32,425 bases of DNA from JBFWVD01 sp050246915 (GCA_050246915.1 JBFWVD010000054.1:1-32425), one strand, 5' to 3'; positions 23,998 to 31,568 are shown, counted from the first letter of the stretch. Made by a program: numbers and translations. Notes: generated by a model from the letters alone, not told the origin.

Positions 23998-24647
23998 TCA
24001 CGCTGCAACAACAGGCGCGGGCGCTCGGCGACCCGACCCGACATGCGATCTTCCGGCACGTCGCTGACGCCGGGAGGCCAGTCGACGTTGCCGAGCTGAC
24101 CGAACTGCTTGCGCTCAACCACAACGCGATTCGCCAGCATCTGGCGAAGCTGCTCGAGGCCGAGTTGGTGGTGGAGCGAAGGCTGCTGAGCGGGGGGCGC
24201 GGGCGGCCGCGACTCGTGTACGAGATCGCACCAGGCGTCGGCAGTCAGTGGGGGGTCGTCGGGCCCTTCGAGCGGTTGAGTCGATTGCTCGCCGAGGTGG
24301 TCAGTACCGGCGACTCACCAATCGATGTTGGGCGGCGAGCGGGCGTTGCTCTGGCGACACCCGCGAACTCAGCCGAGGCGACACTGTCCGACATCGCCGA
24401 CGTGATGACGAGACAGGGCTTCGATCCGGAGGTGCGTGTCACGAAGAACAGCGCAGAGGTCGTTCTTCGGAATTGTCCTTTCGAAGCGGTTGCTGTCCAG
24501 CACCCGGACACTGTGTGCTCACTACATCTCGGTATCGCTGAGGGCCTTGCCGACGCTGGCGTCGGGGTGACTGTCGCCGAGCTGATTGCCAAGGATCCGC
24601 GCCGCGCCAGCTGTCGGCTCAAGCTAGGAGTCGAGAGCAGCGCGTGA
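23994..24647 (+). CDS. SufR-like Fe-S transcriptional regulator (copy 2)
   Basis: This 217-residue protein has a winged helix at 1-75: ALGDPTRHAIFRHVADAG, VDVAELTELLALNHNAIRQH as recognition region, and the wing GGRGRPRLVYE. C161 in LRNCPFEAV and C175 in DTVCSLHLG (C-x13-C), then C207 in RRASCRL, form a likely Fe-S or redox site, as in SufR. The fold belongs to the ArsR-like branch. It follows the nuoF2 remnant by 246 bp and has its own leaderless-type promoter with a CTAG half-site, hinting at autoregulation. The 3' end overlaps the opposing carbonic anhydrase remnant by 24 bases. Confidence 0.85.
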   Translation: MITLQQQARALGDPTRHAIFRHVADAGRPVDVAELTELLALNHNAIRQHLAKLLEAELVVERRLLSGGRGRPRLVYEIAPGVGSQWGVVGPFERLSRLLAEVVSTGDSPIDVGRRAGVALATPANSAEATLSDIADVMTRQGFDPEVRVTKNSAEVVLRNCPFEAVAVQHPDTVCSLHLGIAEGLADAGVGVTVAELIAKDPRRASCRLKLGVESSA

Positions 24648-25035
24648 TTGCTGCAACGCTCCGTTGTCTACGTCGTACAGAATGCCCCCGACAGCGACGC
24701 GGTCTGGAATGAGAGGTGCGTGCGCACCCTGCGTACGTCCTCCCGAAGGCATCCCAGTTGATCGGCGACGATGTTGGAAGGCTGCCAGGACGCATCCGCT
24801 CCCACAGGATTTCGCGACGATGAGCTGGAGTTCGCGCTCCGTGCGTGACGCCATTGCACACCTCGTATTTGGAACGCGATGATTTGGTTGACGCCGAGCA
24901 GATGCACACCCAGCACGAGCGCCTCGAGGGCCGACGAGTTGACTCGCCCCCCGGGTTGCGTACGATCTTCGTCCCGATGTTGCTGATCAGCTCGTCGTTC
25001 GGACCGGTGACCGGGTCGGCCCTGGACAGCGTCCT
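24624..25035 (-). pseudogene. Beta-carbonic anhydrase, decayed
   Basis: Frames on the minus strand together spell beta-carbonic anhydrase: ADPVTGPNDELISNIGTKIV followed by RNPGG, then GRVNSSALEALVLGVHLLGV, then TRCAMASRTERELQLIV with the zinc Cys, CLREDVRRVRTH, and PLIPDRVAVGGILYDVDNGA. At least three frame changes are needed, and the histidine of the H-x2-C zinc site is altered. The N-terminal CxDxR region is missing: at about 25035 homology switches to a chloride-channel fragment on the other strand. The enzyme would have hydrated CO2. It is non-functional here. Confidence 0.75.
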
Positions 25036-25040
25036 CGCGG

Positions 25041-25480
25041 CCCGACATCGCCGCGCTCGTCGCCATGGCGGCGACGTTCGGTGCAGCGACGCAGGCGACA
25101 TTCACCGCGATCGTGTTCGTGTGCGCCGTCGCTTCTTAGCCGGCGGCCACGGCGCCTACCGTCTGGTCGACGGCCAACGCCTCATCGCGATAGTGAGTAG
25201 TGGCGACGTCCTCGACGTCGATGCGCCCGATGTCGAGCGAGCAACCGACCACGCAAGCCGAGACGTGGTCGTTGTAGCTCCCACCGATCGCGCCCAAACC
25301 GCGTTGCGCCTCTTGCTCTACGAATCGGTCGAACACCTTCCTGTGGTATTGGATGGCGGCCTCGTCGGCATCTGCACCCGCAGAGACCTGCTCACGATGC
25401 GCCGCACACAACTCGGCGCGCGTTCGGCGCGACGTCGTCCGTCAGGCCCGTGGCCAGACGGCCGACGAAGGGTGCCAGAC
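25041..25480 (+). pseudogene. ClC chloride channel C-terminal end plus CBS domains, fragment
   Basis: The frame PDIAALVAMAATFGAATQAT followed by FTAIVFV matches the last membrane helices of ClC channels/antiporters, which usually read GMAA-x-F-x-A-x-R-AP-x-T. A stop at 25137-25139 and a frameshift follow. Then a CBS pair remnant appears: HGAYRLVDGQRLIAIVSSGD, VVVVAPTDRAQTALRLLLY and ESVEHLPVVLDGGLVGICTR. No N-terminal ClC core exists upstream. Past about 25480 I recognise nothing up to the peroxiredoxin promoter at 25705. Confidence 0.65.
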
Positions 25481-25704
25481 GCGCCAGTTCGTCGAAGTGC
25501 TGCGAGGACAGCCGATCGTTGAGGGCCTGCGGATCAGATGAGTCGCCGACTCGCCGCGTATATGGCAGCGCTGAACGGGCCATGTGGCACCTACCGATGA
25601 CGATCAATCAGCTCGCTCGTCCTCGGCGGCTTCGATGAGTGCTTCACGATGTTTCGTTGCACGGAATTCCCGACCTGCCGGGTCGACAATTGGAGATCTT
25701 TTTG

Positions 25705-25718
25705 CTAGAGTTGGCTAG
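25705..25718 (+). promoter_or_regulatory. CTAG-N6-CTAG palindrome before peroxiredoxin
   Basis: CTAG at 25705-25708 and 25715-25718 are separated by AGTTGG. The site lies in a T-rich stretch, 16 bases before ATG 25735, and is followed by ribosome-binding site GAGGAGGG. Confidence 0.6.
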
Positions 25719-25734
25719 ATCAACGAGGAGGGCC

Positions 25735-26370
25735 ATGAGCATCCAACTGGGCGACATCGCTCCGAATTTCACAGCCGAGACGACACAGGGCACGGTCAGC
25801 CTGCACGACTACCTGGCGGACGGGTGGGGCATCCTGTTCTCTCACCCGGCCGACTTCACCCCGGTCTGCACGACCGAACTCGGAGAGTTCGCTAAGCGCA
25901 AGTCGGAGTTCGATCGTCGCAACACCAAGCTGATCGGCGTCAGCGTCGACTCAGTCGAATCACACAACGGCTGGCTGGCCGACATCGAGTCGAGCCAGGG
26001 CTGCGCGTTGAGCTACCCGCTCGTCGGCGACGAGAGCCGGACGGTTGCGAACCTCTACGGCATGATCCACCCGAACGCTATTGCCACTGCCACCGTTCGG
26101 ACGGTGTTCGTCATCGCTCCGGATAAGACGGTGAAGCTCACGCTGACCTATCCGGCCGCGATCGGCCGCAACGTCGACGAGATCATCCGGGTGCTGGACG
26201 CACTCCAACTCAGTGCCGCGCACAGTATCTCGACACCGGTCAACTGGACCGACGGCGGGGACGTGATCATCTCCCCGGCGATCGACGACGAGCGCGCGAT
26301 GGAGCTGTTCCCGAAGGGCTTTCGCACCTTGACGCCCTACCTGCGCTTCACGCCGCAGCCGAACCGCTGA
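25735..26370 (+). CDS. 1-Cys peroxiredoxin (Prx6 family)
   Basis: The 211-residue protein reduces peroxides in the cytosol. HPADFTPVCTTELG holds the P-x3-T-x2-C active site with peroxidatic C45. The length and the extended C-terminal domain (TPVNWTDGGDVIISPAIDDE, FPKGFRTLTPYLRFTP) are typical of 1-Cys Prx6-type enzymes, not AhpC. C90 is the only other cysteine and is not at the usual resolving position. ATG 25735 follows GAGGAGGG. Single gene, apparently monocistronic, downstream of the CTAG palindrome and between decayed ClC/CBS and sulfite-reductase fragments. Confidence 0.95.
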   Translation: MSIQLGDIAPNFTAETTQGTVSLHDYLADGWGILFSHPADFTPVCTTELGEFAKRKSEFDRRNTKLIGVSVDSVESHNGWLADIESSQGCALSYPLVGDESRTVANLYGMIHPNAIATATVRTVFVIAPDKTVKLTLTYPAAIGRNVDEIIRVLDALQLSAAHSISTPVNWTDGGDVIISPAIDDERAMELFPKGFRTLTPYLRFTPQPNR

Positions 26371-26379
26371 CACCCAGTG

Positions 26380-26545
26380 GGTGACGCCAGTGCCCTGCCC
26401 CGTCTCGTCGAGTCGATCAAGATCACCAGCCACGGGTTGCGGGGCGATCTCGCCGAGGAATGGTCCCGGTCGTCTCCATCATCGTTCAGCCACGACCGCA
26501 CGAAGTTGCTCAAGTTCCACGGACTATCAGCAGGACGACCGCGTC
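26380..26545 (+). pseudogene. Sulfite/nitrite reductase, N-terminal fragment
   Basis: Translation gives ESIKITSHGLRGDLAEEWSR, then HDRTKLLKFHG, followed after a one-base shift by YQQDDR. Ferredoxin- or NADPH-linked sulfite and nitrite reductases begin with this pattern (RGLRG-x2-AEE ... QLLKFHGIYQQDDRD). Only about 55 of some 570 residues remain, and the siroheme and Fe-S part is absent. From 26546 to 26649 I see nothing recognisable. Confidence 0.7.
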
Positions 26546-26649
26546 ACACGGTCCTGCCGCCGAAGTTCAGTGTTCCGCACAGCTTCGTGCCAGCAGCAGT
26601 CTTTCTCCCGCCGAGCGGTTGGCAGCTACTCAGCCGACGAGGACGAAGC

Positions 26650-27306
26650 TCAGGCCGCTGGCGTGGTGTGGCAACGAAGGATGCAGTTGGCCCTGCGCGG
26701 ATCCTTCGGACGAAGTTCGTCGATGGCGACGCCGCCGAGGGTTTCAGCCATGCCATACGCAATTCCGAGGTGTAGGCCACACACGGTGTCCGGATCGGCC
26801 AGCGCCGCTGACGCGTATGGGCAATGTCGCAAGACGATGCGCGACGAGCCGCTGCGCTCGGTGACTTCAGGCTCGAAGCCATAGCGAGCCATCTGATCAA
26901 CGACGCCAGCCACGGGGTCGTCGGCGAACGCGGCGCCCAATGTTCGTCTGCGACCGACTCTGCGACCCACTTCGATCGGCGAATCGCCGGTTCGGATCAC
27001 CTCGGTCAACATCACCGACAGGCGCTCGTACGGCCCGGTCACATCCCACCTGCCGTCCGCCGTCGGAGCAAGCGTGTACCCGAGTCGCGGACGCCCCGGG
27101 TTGGTCCGCGGCAGTGGTGCTTCGACGACCAGTTCTGCCGTCACCAGCTTCGCCAGGTGCTGGCGTATCGCGTTGTGGTTCAGCCCCAAGTGGTCAGTCA
27201 ACTCGGCGACATCAACCGGGCGGTCAGCGTCAGCGATGTACCGGAAGATCGTGTGACGCGTCGGATCACCCAACGCCCGAGCCTGCTGCTGCAGCGTCGA
27301 ATCCAT
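26650..27306 (-). CDS. SufR-like Fe-S transcriptional regulator (copy 3)
   Basis: This 218-residue protein is close to copy 2 from the first residues (LQQQARALGDPTRH, then VDVAELTDHLGLNHNAIRQH), so the two are recent paralogues. Ligand candidates are C162 in LRHCPYAS, C176 in DTVCGLHLG, C208 and C212 in RRANCILRC. The wing motif is PGRPRLGY. ATG 27306 has no ribosome-binding site; TATTCT (27318-27313) ends six bases before it, so the mRNA is probably leaderless. A CTAG half-site (27311-27314) overlaps that -10 box, which fits autoregulation. The PAS gene ends 47 bp upstream. Confidence 0.85.
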   Translation of the reverse strand: MDSTLQQQARALGDPTRHTIFRYIADADRPVDVAELTDHLGLNHNAIRQHLAKLVTAELVVEAPLPRTNPGRPRLGYTLAPTADGRWDVTGPYERLSVMLTEVIRTGDSPIEVGRRVGRRRTLGAAFADDPVAGVVDQMARYGFEPEVTERSGSSRIVLRHCPYASAALADPDTVCGLHLGIAYGMAETLGGVAIDELRPKDPRRANCILRCHTTPAA

Positions 27307-27318
27307 ATTTCTAGAATA
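27307..27318 (-). promoter_or_regulatory. Leaderless -10 box with CTAG half-site
   Basis: On the minus strand TATTCT is followed by AGAAAT and the ATG of the third SufR-like gene. The CTAG (27311-27314) overlaps the -10 box by two bases. No second CTAG stands six bases away; GAAC occupies that position. Confidence 0.45.
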
Positions 27319-27353
27319 GCGTTCACCTGGGGCTGAAGTCGGTTCCGCACGAA

Positions 27354-27848
27354 TCAGCCGTCTGATCCATCTCCGGACGGTTGGGCCGTGGACCGTAGAG
27401 CGCGACGCTCGAGCCACCGGGCGGTGTCATCGCGGATCACCGCCGCAATGCCGCTCGGCGCTCGCTGTCCCGCGTTGTACAGCACGGTGACGGTGAACGC
27501 GATCGAGATCGTTCGGCCGCCGCGGTGGGTGGCCGGCACCTCCAGCACTCGACCACCCCCGTACTCGGTCTCCCCAGTCTTCATCACACGCGCGTAGCCG
27601 CTTTCGTGGCGGCCCCACAGGCGTTCAGGCACGATCAACCTCAAGGTCTTGCCGGCTGCCTCCAGCGCCGACCATCCGAACAATGTCGTCGCGGCGTGGT
27701 TCCAAAAGGTGATGATGCCGTCTCGATCACAGATCACGACCGCGTCGGCGAGGTCCCGGACGAGTTGGGCGAGTGCGGCGTCGTCCGGCTCAGCTGCCTC
27801 GTCGAACAGATGCGCCGAGCACGCAGGCTCACCCCCGAAAGACGTCAT
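27354..27848 (-). CDS. Single PAS-domain protein
   Basis: This 164-residue protein starts at ATG 27848, overlapping the stop of the globin-VOC gene (ATGA). A PAS fold spans about 25-145: LVRDLADAVVICDRDGIITF, FWNHAATTLFGWSALEAAGK, LIVPERLWGRHESGYARVM, RTISIAFTVTVLYNAGQ and GIAAVIRDDTARWLERRAL. No kinase, GGDEF or helix-turn-helix domain is attached, so it must act through a partner. PAS domains bind heme, flavin or other small ligands; the typical heme histidine cannot be assigned. Coupling with a globin and being followed by a SufR-like regulator suggests a gas or redox sensing unit (inference). Confidence 0.88.
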   Translation of the reverse strand: MTSFGGEPACSAHLFDEAAEPDDAALAQLVRDLADAVVICDRDGIITFWNHAATTLFGWSALEAAGKTLRLIVPERLWGRHESGYARVMKTGETEYGGGRVLEVPATHRGGRTISIAFTVTVLYNAGQRAPSGIAAVIRDDTARWLERRALRSTAQPSGDGSDG

Positions 27849-28705
27849 GTGGGTTCGCTCTCAGCCCAGAACTCTATTCTGTGGCCCTCTGGATCGTGGC
27901 AGTAGAAGACTCGGGCGCCCCATCGTGTGGAGACGGGTGTCAACGTCACACCGCGGGCGTGGAGGGTGTCTCTGACCGTGTCCAGATCGTCGACCCGCCA
28001 CGTGAGCGTGATGCCCTGTCCGGCCACGTCGTCGATCGTCGATCGTGATGAATCGGCGACACTGAGAAACGACGTGCGGCCGAGGCAGAATTCGACGAAC
28101 CAGTCGTTCTCAAAGTTCACAGCAAGGCCGATCTGGGTGCGATAGAACGAGACGTTCTCCGCCCAGTGCTTGCAGTACACGATTGTGTTCGTTCGCTCGA
28201 TGAAGGCCTGACCACTGTTCGTGCGGTCGCTAGGTCGATCGGTGGTGAACTCGACCGACGGTTGGACTTGGACGGGCCGAGGGTCCTTCGGCGGCGCGCT
28301 GCTTTCCTCCATCAACAAACGCAGCGCACCGATCATCTTGCTCGCCCGATTCTTCGCCAGGTTCGCGATTGGCCCGGCGAATGACTCGTCGACAGTCTCG
28401 CTGAAGAGTTCGAACCACCGGTGATAGTGCTCACGTGCAAATGGGGTTCGTCGATTGATCGGTTCGTGCGCACGAAGAGGCCGGTCAACGGATCGGGGAC
28501 CGCCGAACAGTTGCCACGCCCAGAAGTCACACAGCTTGGGGATGTGCACCGACCAATCGACTTTCGCCGCAGCGAAGATCGGTCCCAGTCGATCGTCAAT
28601 CGCCACCGCCCGGTAGAAGTCACGCACCAACCTCTCGATGTCGTCGTGGTCGTGGATGTCGTGCACCGTGCCACCGTGCGGGCACGTCGTGAATTCGGCA
28701 TTCAC
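27845..28705 (-). CDS. Truncated hemoglobin - glyoxalase/VOC fusion protein
   Basis: The 286-residue protein has two domains. Residues about 15-135 are a group III-like truncated globin: VRDFYRAVAIDDRLGPIF with Y31 (B10), VDWSVHIPKLCDFWAWQLF with H54 and the FW pair, H80 as the likely proximal heme ligand in RAHEPI, and HYHRWFELFSETVDESF. A polar linker (136-165) leads to a VOC/glyoxalase domain at about 172-282: NTIVYCKHWAENVSFYRTQI, ITLTWRVDDLDTVRDTLHAR and YCHDPEGHRIEFW. VOC enzymes are metal-dependent dioxygenases, lyases or resistance proteins. The start GTG 28705 overlaps the stop of a 15-codon leader ORF. A heme O2/NO-binding unit tied to a VOC enzyme is unusual; function is inferred only. 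Confidence 0.88.
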   Translation of the reverse strand: MNAEFTTCPHGGTVHDIHDHDDIERLVRDFYRAVAIDDRLGPIFAAAKVDWSVHIPKLCDFWAWQLFGGPRSVDRPLRAHEPINRRTPFAREHYHRWFELFSETVDESFAGPIANLAKNRASKMIGALRLLMEESSAPPKDPRPVQVQPSVEFTTDRPSDRTNSGQAFIERTNTIVYCKHWAENVSFYRTQIGLAVNFENDWFVEFCLGRTSFLSVADSSRSTIDDVAGQGITLTWRVDDLDTVRDTLHARGVTLTPVSTRWGARVFYCHDPEGHRIEFWAESEPT

Positions 28706-28749
28706 CGCGCCGATCTCGATTCAGCGCTGAGCCGTCCGGGAGCAGCCAT
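28702..28749 (-). CDS. 15-residue leader ORF before the globin-VOC gene
   Basis: ATG 28749 follows a strong AAAGGAGACC. The frame MAAPGRLSAESRSAR ends in TGA (28704-28702), which overlaps the GTG start of the globin fusion (GTGA). The main gene lacks its own ribosome-binding site, so translation of this leader probably feeds ribosomes to it. The alternative is that the ribosome-binding site serves only this peptide. Too short to assign a family. Confidence 0.45.
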   Translation of the reverse strand: MAAPGRLSAESRSAR

Positions 28750-28764
28750 CGAGGTCTCCTTTTT

Positions 28765-28787
28765 CTAGTCTTTGATGTAAGATTATA
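28765..28787 (-). promoter_or_regulatory. TATAAT promoter and CTAG half-site before globin-VOC
   Basis: A perfect TATAAT lies on the minus strand at 28787-28782. CTAG at 28765-28768 lies 13 bases downstream, near the expected transcript start. Its partner six bases away is ACAT, not CTAG, so only half the palindrome is conserved. The divergent plus-strand gene at 28824 shares this 120-bp region. Confidence 0.5.
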
Positions 28788-28823
28788 TCCAACCGTGGAA
28801 GCTCGACGGACGGGAGACCTCAC

Positions 28824-29297
28824 ATGTCTGTAGGCAGGACGTTGCTGATCACGTTTGCGATGCTCATGGCGAGTATCTGGGTCGGCAGCCTCGTCTGTCT
28901 CGCAATCGTTGCGCGGGTCTCACATCATGCGCTCTCCGCCCAGGCACGGATCGAGTTCTTCCGAAGGGTCGGCAAGATCTACGGCGTCGTCGGCACGGGA
29001 TGCCTCGCTTTCGCGATCGTTGCCACCGTGGCCATCTACTGGCCCCCTTCCGAGTTTCCTGGCGTGGGCCTCGTCGCCTTCGGGCTCGCTGTCCTGCTCA
29101 TGCTCTTCACGATCGTGGGCATGCTTCAGGCGAAGACCATGACCATCGCGAGGCAGCGCGAGGTCGAGATGCCTGGAGACGCCAGCGCGCGTCGTCGCCT
29201 CGAACGAGGAGCTCGGCTCGCCGGAACACTCCGCCTGACCATTGCCATGGTGACGTTCGTCATTCTCTTCCTGGGGGCGCGACTCCTGGATGGTTGA
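28824..29297 (+). CDS. Four-helix membrane protein, unknown function
   Basis: This 157-residue protein starts at ATG 28824 after GGGAGACC. Hydrophobic segments are near 5-30 (LLITFAMLMASIWVGSLVCL), 55-75 (VVGTGCLAFAIVATVAIYW), 82-105 (VGLVAFGLAVLLMLFTIVGM) and 135-155 (LRLTIAMVTFVILFLGARLL). VSHHALSAQARIEFFRRVGK between helices 1 and 2 contains a His pair. The layout resembles small actinobacterial membrane proteins of the DUF2269/CopD-like type, but the assignment is weak. It is divergent from the globin-VOC operon. Confidence 0.75.
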   Translation: MSVGRTLLITFAMLMASIWVGSLVCLAIVARVSHHALSAQARIEFFRRVGKIYGVVGTGCLAFAIVATVAIYWPPSEFPGVGLVAFGLAVLLMLFTIVGMLQAKTMTIARQREVEMPGDASARRRLERGARLAGTLRLTIAMVTFVILFLGARLLDG

Positions 29298-29606
29298 TCG
29301 CGCCGATCGGCAGTCGTTCATTCGGCCGGGCGACGCACACCTTGAGTTCTTCGTCGCGCGCCGGCCTCGATCTGAGCCATTTGACGGGTGAGCAAGCACA
29401 CTCGCGTCTCGCTTTCAAGTCAACTCGAGCCAAGGTGCTCGCAGGACGGTCCTCTCCTCGGAGTGATCGAGCAGAGTCTGACCGGTGGACAGCCGGACGC
29501 TACGTGGGCGCATACTGCGTCTGCTAGCGATTCGGCCGGGGCGGAGGAATGGACCGGCACGTCGGCGGGGTCGACGTGCGCAAGAACTGCGATGTGTTGA
29601 CGGATG
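29298..29606. other. Intergenic stretch without a recognisable gene
   Basis: These 309 bases separate the stops of the four-helix protein (plus) and cox1 (minus). A 10-base palindrome GCCGATCGGC at 29302-29311, just after the first stop, may be a weak terminator. Minus-strand frames are open for short distances (for example HVDPADVPVHSSAPAESLAD), but no start with a ribosome-binding site and no known motif was found. Confidence 0.4.
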
Positions 29607-31568
29607 TTAGACGAGGGTCTCGAGCGCCGGCTCCGGATCGAGCTCAGTCGACGGTTCGAGAGCCCATCCGAAGGCTGCGAGCAAGAGGACGACACCACCG
29701 ACGGCACTGAGGAGCAGGTCGAAGATGACGCCGTAGGCGATGACTGGCAAGCTGAGCGCCAAGATGATTGGCCAGTACGACGGTGATGGCACGTGGATGT
29801 GCTGATCGACGTGCTTTTCTTGCTCTAAGAGGATCTGCTCGGCCGTCGCGACCTTCTCGAGCTCCCCGGTTTCCTCATTTTCTGCGTACTTGCGGTGGAA
29901 GAACTCGTCGAGTGAGTGCACGGTGGGGACCGTGTCCCAGTTGTGCTCCTTCGGCGGGCTGTGTGTCATCCATTCGAGGCTTCGCGCGTCCCACGGATCG
30001 AGCGGAGCTTTGGGTGCGTTGCGCGTGGTGTGCCAGATGTTGACCAAGAACAGGACGATCCCAACCGCTAGGATCAATGACCCGACAGACGCGACGCGGT
30101 TCCAGAAGCCGAGGTTGAAGAAGCCTTCACCGGCCCTGGCTTCGGTCCAGTTCGTCATGCGTCGCGGTTGACCCTGCAGGCCGATGATGTGCATCGGTCC
30201 GAAGGTCATGTTCATGCCGACGACCATCAGCCAGAAGTTCCACTTACCCAACCGCTCGCTGAGCTGCTTGCCGAACGCCTTGGGCCACCAGTAGTAGAAG
30301 CCGGCGAAGAGGCCCATGACCGCACCGCCGAAGATCACGTAGTGGAAGTGGGCGACGATGTAGTAGGTGTCGGTCTGCTGTGTGTCGCTCGGCGAGACGG
30401 CATGGGTCACGCCCGATAACCCGCCGATGGTGAACTCAGTGATCATGCCGAGCCCGAACAGCATTGACGTCGTGAACCACAACTTGCCACCCCACATGGT
30501 GAGGGTCCAGTTGACGATCTTCACACCCGTGGGGATAGCAATGAGCATCGTCGTCATCGAGAACGCGGCCACGCTGACCGGACCAAGACCGCTGGAGAAC
30601 ATGTGGTGAGCCCACACCCCCCAGCCGAGGAAGCCGATTGCGACCCCGGAGAAGACCATGAACTTGTAGCCGAACAACGGTTTCCGACTGAACGTCGACA
30701 TCACCTCGCTGATGATCCCGAAGCTGGGCATGATCAGGATGTAGACCTCGGGATGGCCGAAGATCCAGAACAGGTGCTGCCACAGCAGCGGATCCGCCCC
30801 CGCGCTCACATCGAAGAACGTCGCCCCGAACATGCGTTGGAACATCAGCAGGAACAGCGCCACGGTGATGACAGGGATGGCGAACACGAGCAGGAATTGG
30901 GTGACGAGCACCATCCAGCTGAAGATGGGCATCTTCATCATCTTCATGCCCGGTGCGCGCATGTTGAGGATCGTCACGATCAGGTTGATCGCGCCGGTCA
31001 GCGAGGCGATGCCGGTGATCTGCAGCCCCATCGTCCAGAAGTCGATGCCGTGACTGGGCGAGAACAACGCGTTGGCGTTTGGCTGATACATGAACCATCC
31101 GCCGTCGGCCGCACCACCAAGAAGCCACGATGTGTTGAGGAAGATGCCACCGAAGAGGAAGCACCAGAAGCCGAACGCGTTGATCCGCGGGAACGCGACG
31201 TCTCGCGCTCCGATCTGCAGCGGAACGAGGTAGTTAGCGAACGCAGCCGCCATGGGCATCACGAACAAGAAGATCATCGTCGTGCCGTGCATCGTGAACA
31301 TCTGGTTGTACAGGTCGGCACTCAGCACAGTGCCTTCGGGACCCGCGAGGTGGGCTCTGATCAGCAATGCTTCGAGTCCGCCGATCAGGAAGAACCCCAT
31401 CGACGCGACGCCGTACATGATGCCGATCTTCTTGTGATCGACCGTGAACAACCACGAGCGCCAACCGGTCGAATCTGTCGGGCGACGGAAAACCCCCAAC
31501 GCCGTACGATCGGTGACAAGTTCCGGCTCGTCGACCGATCCGTCAGGACGACGATCGACCAGGGTCAT
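29607..31568 (-). CDS. ctaD: Cytochrome c oxidase subunit I with extra C-terminal membrane segment
   Basis: The 653-residue membrane protein is the heme-copper catalytic subunit of aa3-type oxidase. It has TVDHKKIGIMYG at the first helix, MFTMHGTTMIFLFVMP (low-spin heme His), LFWIFGHPEVYILIMP (Cu-B His and Tyr), VWAHHMFSSG (Cu-B His pair), TDTYYIVAHFHYVIFG (heme His ligands) and NWTEARAGEGFFNLGFWNRV. After the standard part (about 1-560) a soluble stretch and two hydrophobic helices follow (SYWPIILALSLPVIAYGVIF and LLSAVGGVVLLLAAFGWALE). They resemble the actinobacterial subunit IV, so I infer a I-IV type fusion. ATG 31568 follows AAGGGAG; an in-frame ATG at 31589 is rejected because it adjoins the CTAG palindrome. 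No other oxidase subunit lies nearby. Confidence 0.95.
   Translation of the reverse strand: MTLVDRRPDGSVDEPELVTDRTALGVFRRPTDSTGWRSWLFTVDHKKIGIMYGVASMGFFLIGGLEALLIRAHLAGPEGTVLSADLYNQMFTMHGTTMIFLFVMPMAAAFANYLVPLQIGARDVAFPRINAFGFWCFLFGGIFLNTSWLLGGAADGGWFMYQPNANALFSPSHGIDFWTMGLQITGIASLTGAINLIVTILNMRAPGMKMMKMPIFSWMVLVTQFLLVFAIPVITVALFLLMFQRMFGATFFDVSAGADPLLWQHLFWIFGHPEVYILIMPSFGIISEVMSTFSRKPLFGYKFMVFSGVAIGFLGWGVWAHHMFSSGLGPVSVAAFSMTTMLIAIPTGVKIVNWTLTMWGGKLWFTTSMLFGLGMITEFTIGGLSGVTHAVSPSDTQQTDTYYIVAHFHYVIFGGAVMGLFAGFYYWWPKAFGKQLSERLGKWNFWLMVVGMNMTFGPMHIIGLQGQPRRMTNWTEARAGEGFFNLGFWNRVASVGSLILAVGIVLFLVNIWHTTRNAPKAPLDPWDARSLEWMTHSPPKEHNWDTVPTVHSLDEFFHRKYAENEETGELEKVATAEQILLEQEKHVDQHIHVPSPSYWPIILALSLPVIAYGVIFDLLLSAVGGVVLLLAAFGWALEPSTELDPEPALETLV

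Noticed and set aside
29420..29707. A 95-codon minus-strand ORF overlapping the end of ctaD
   Set aside because: It begins inside ctaD in another frame, has no ribosome-binding site and no recognisable motif.
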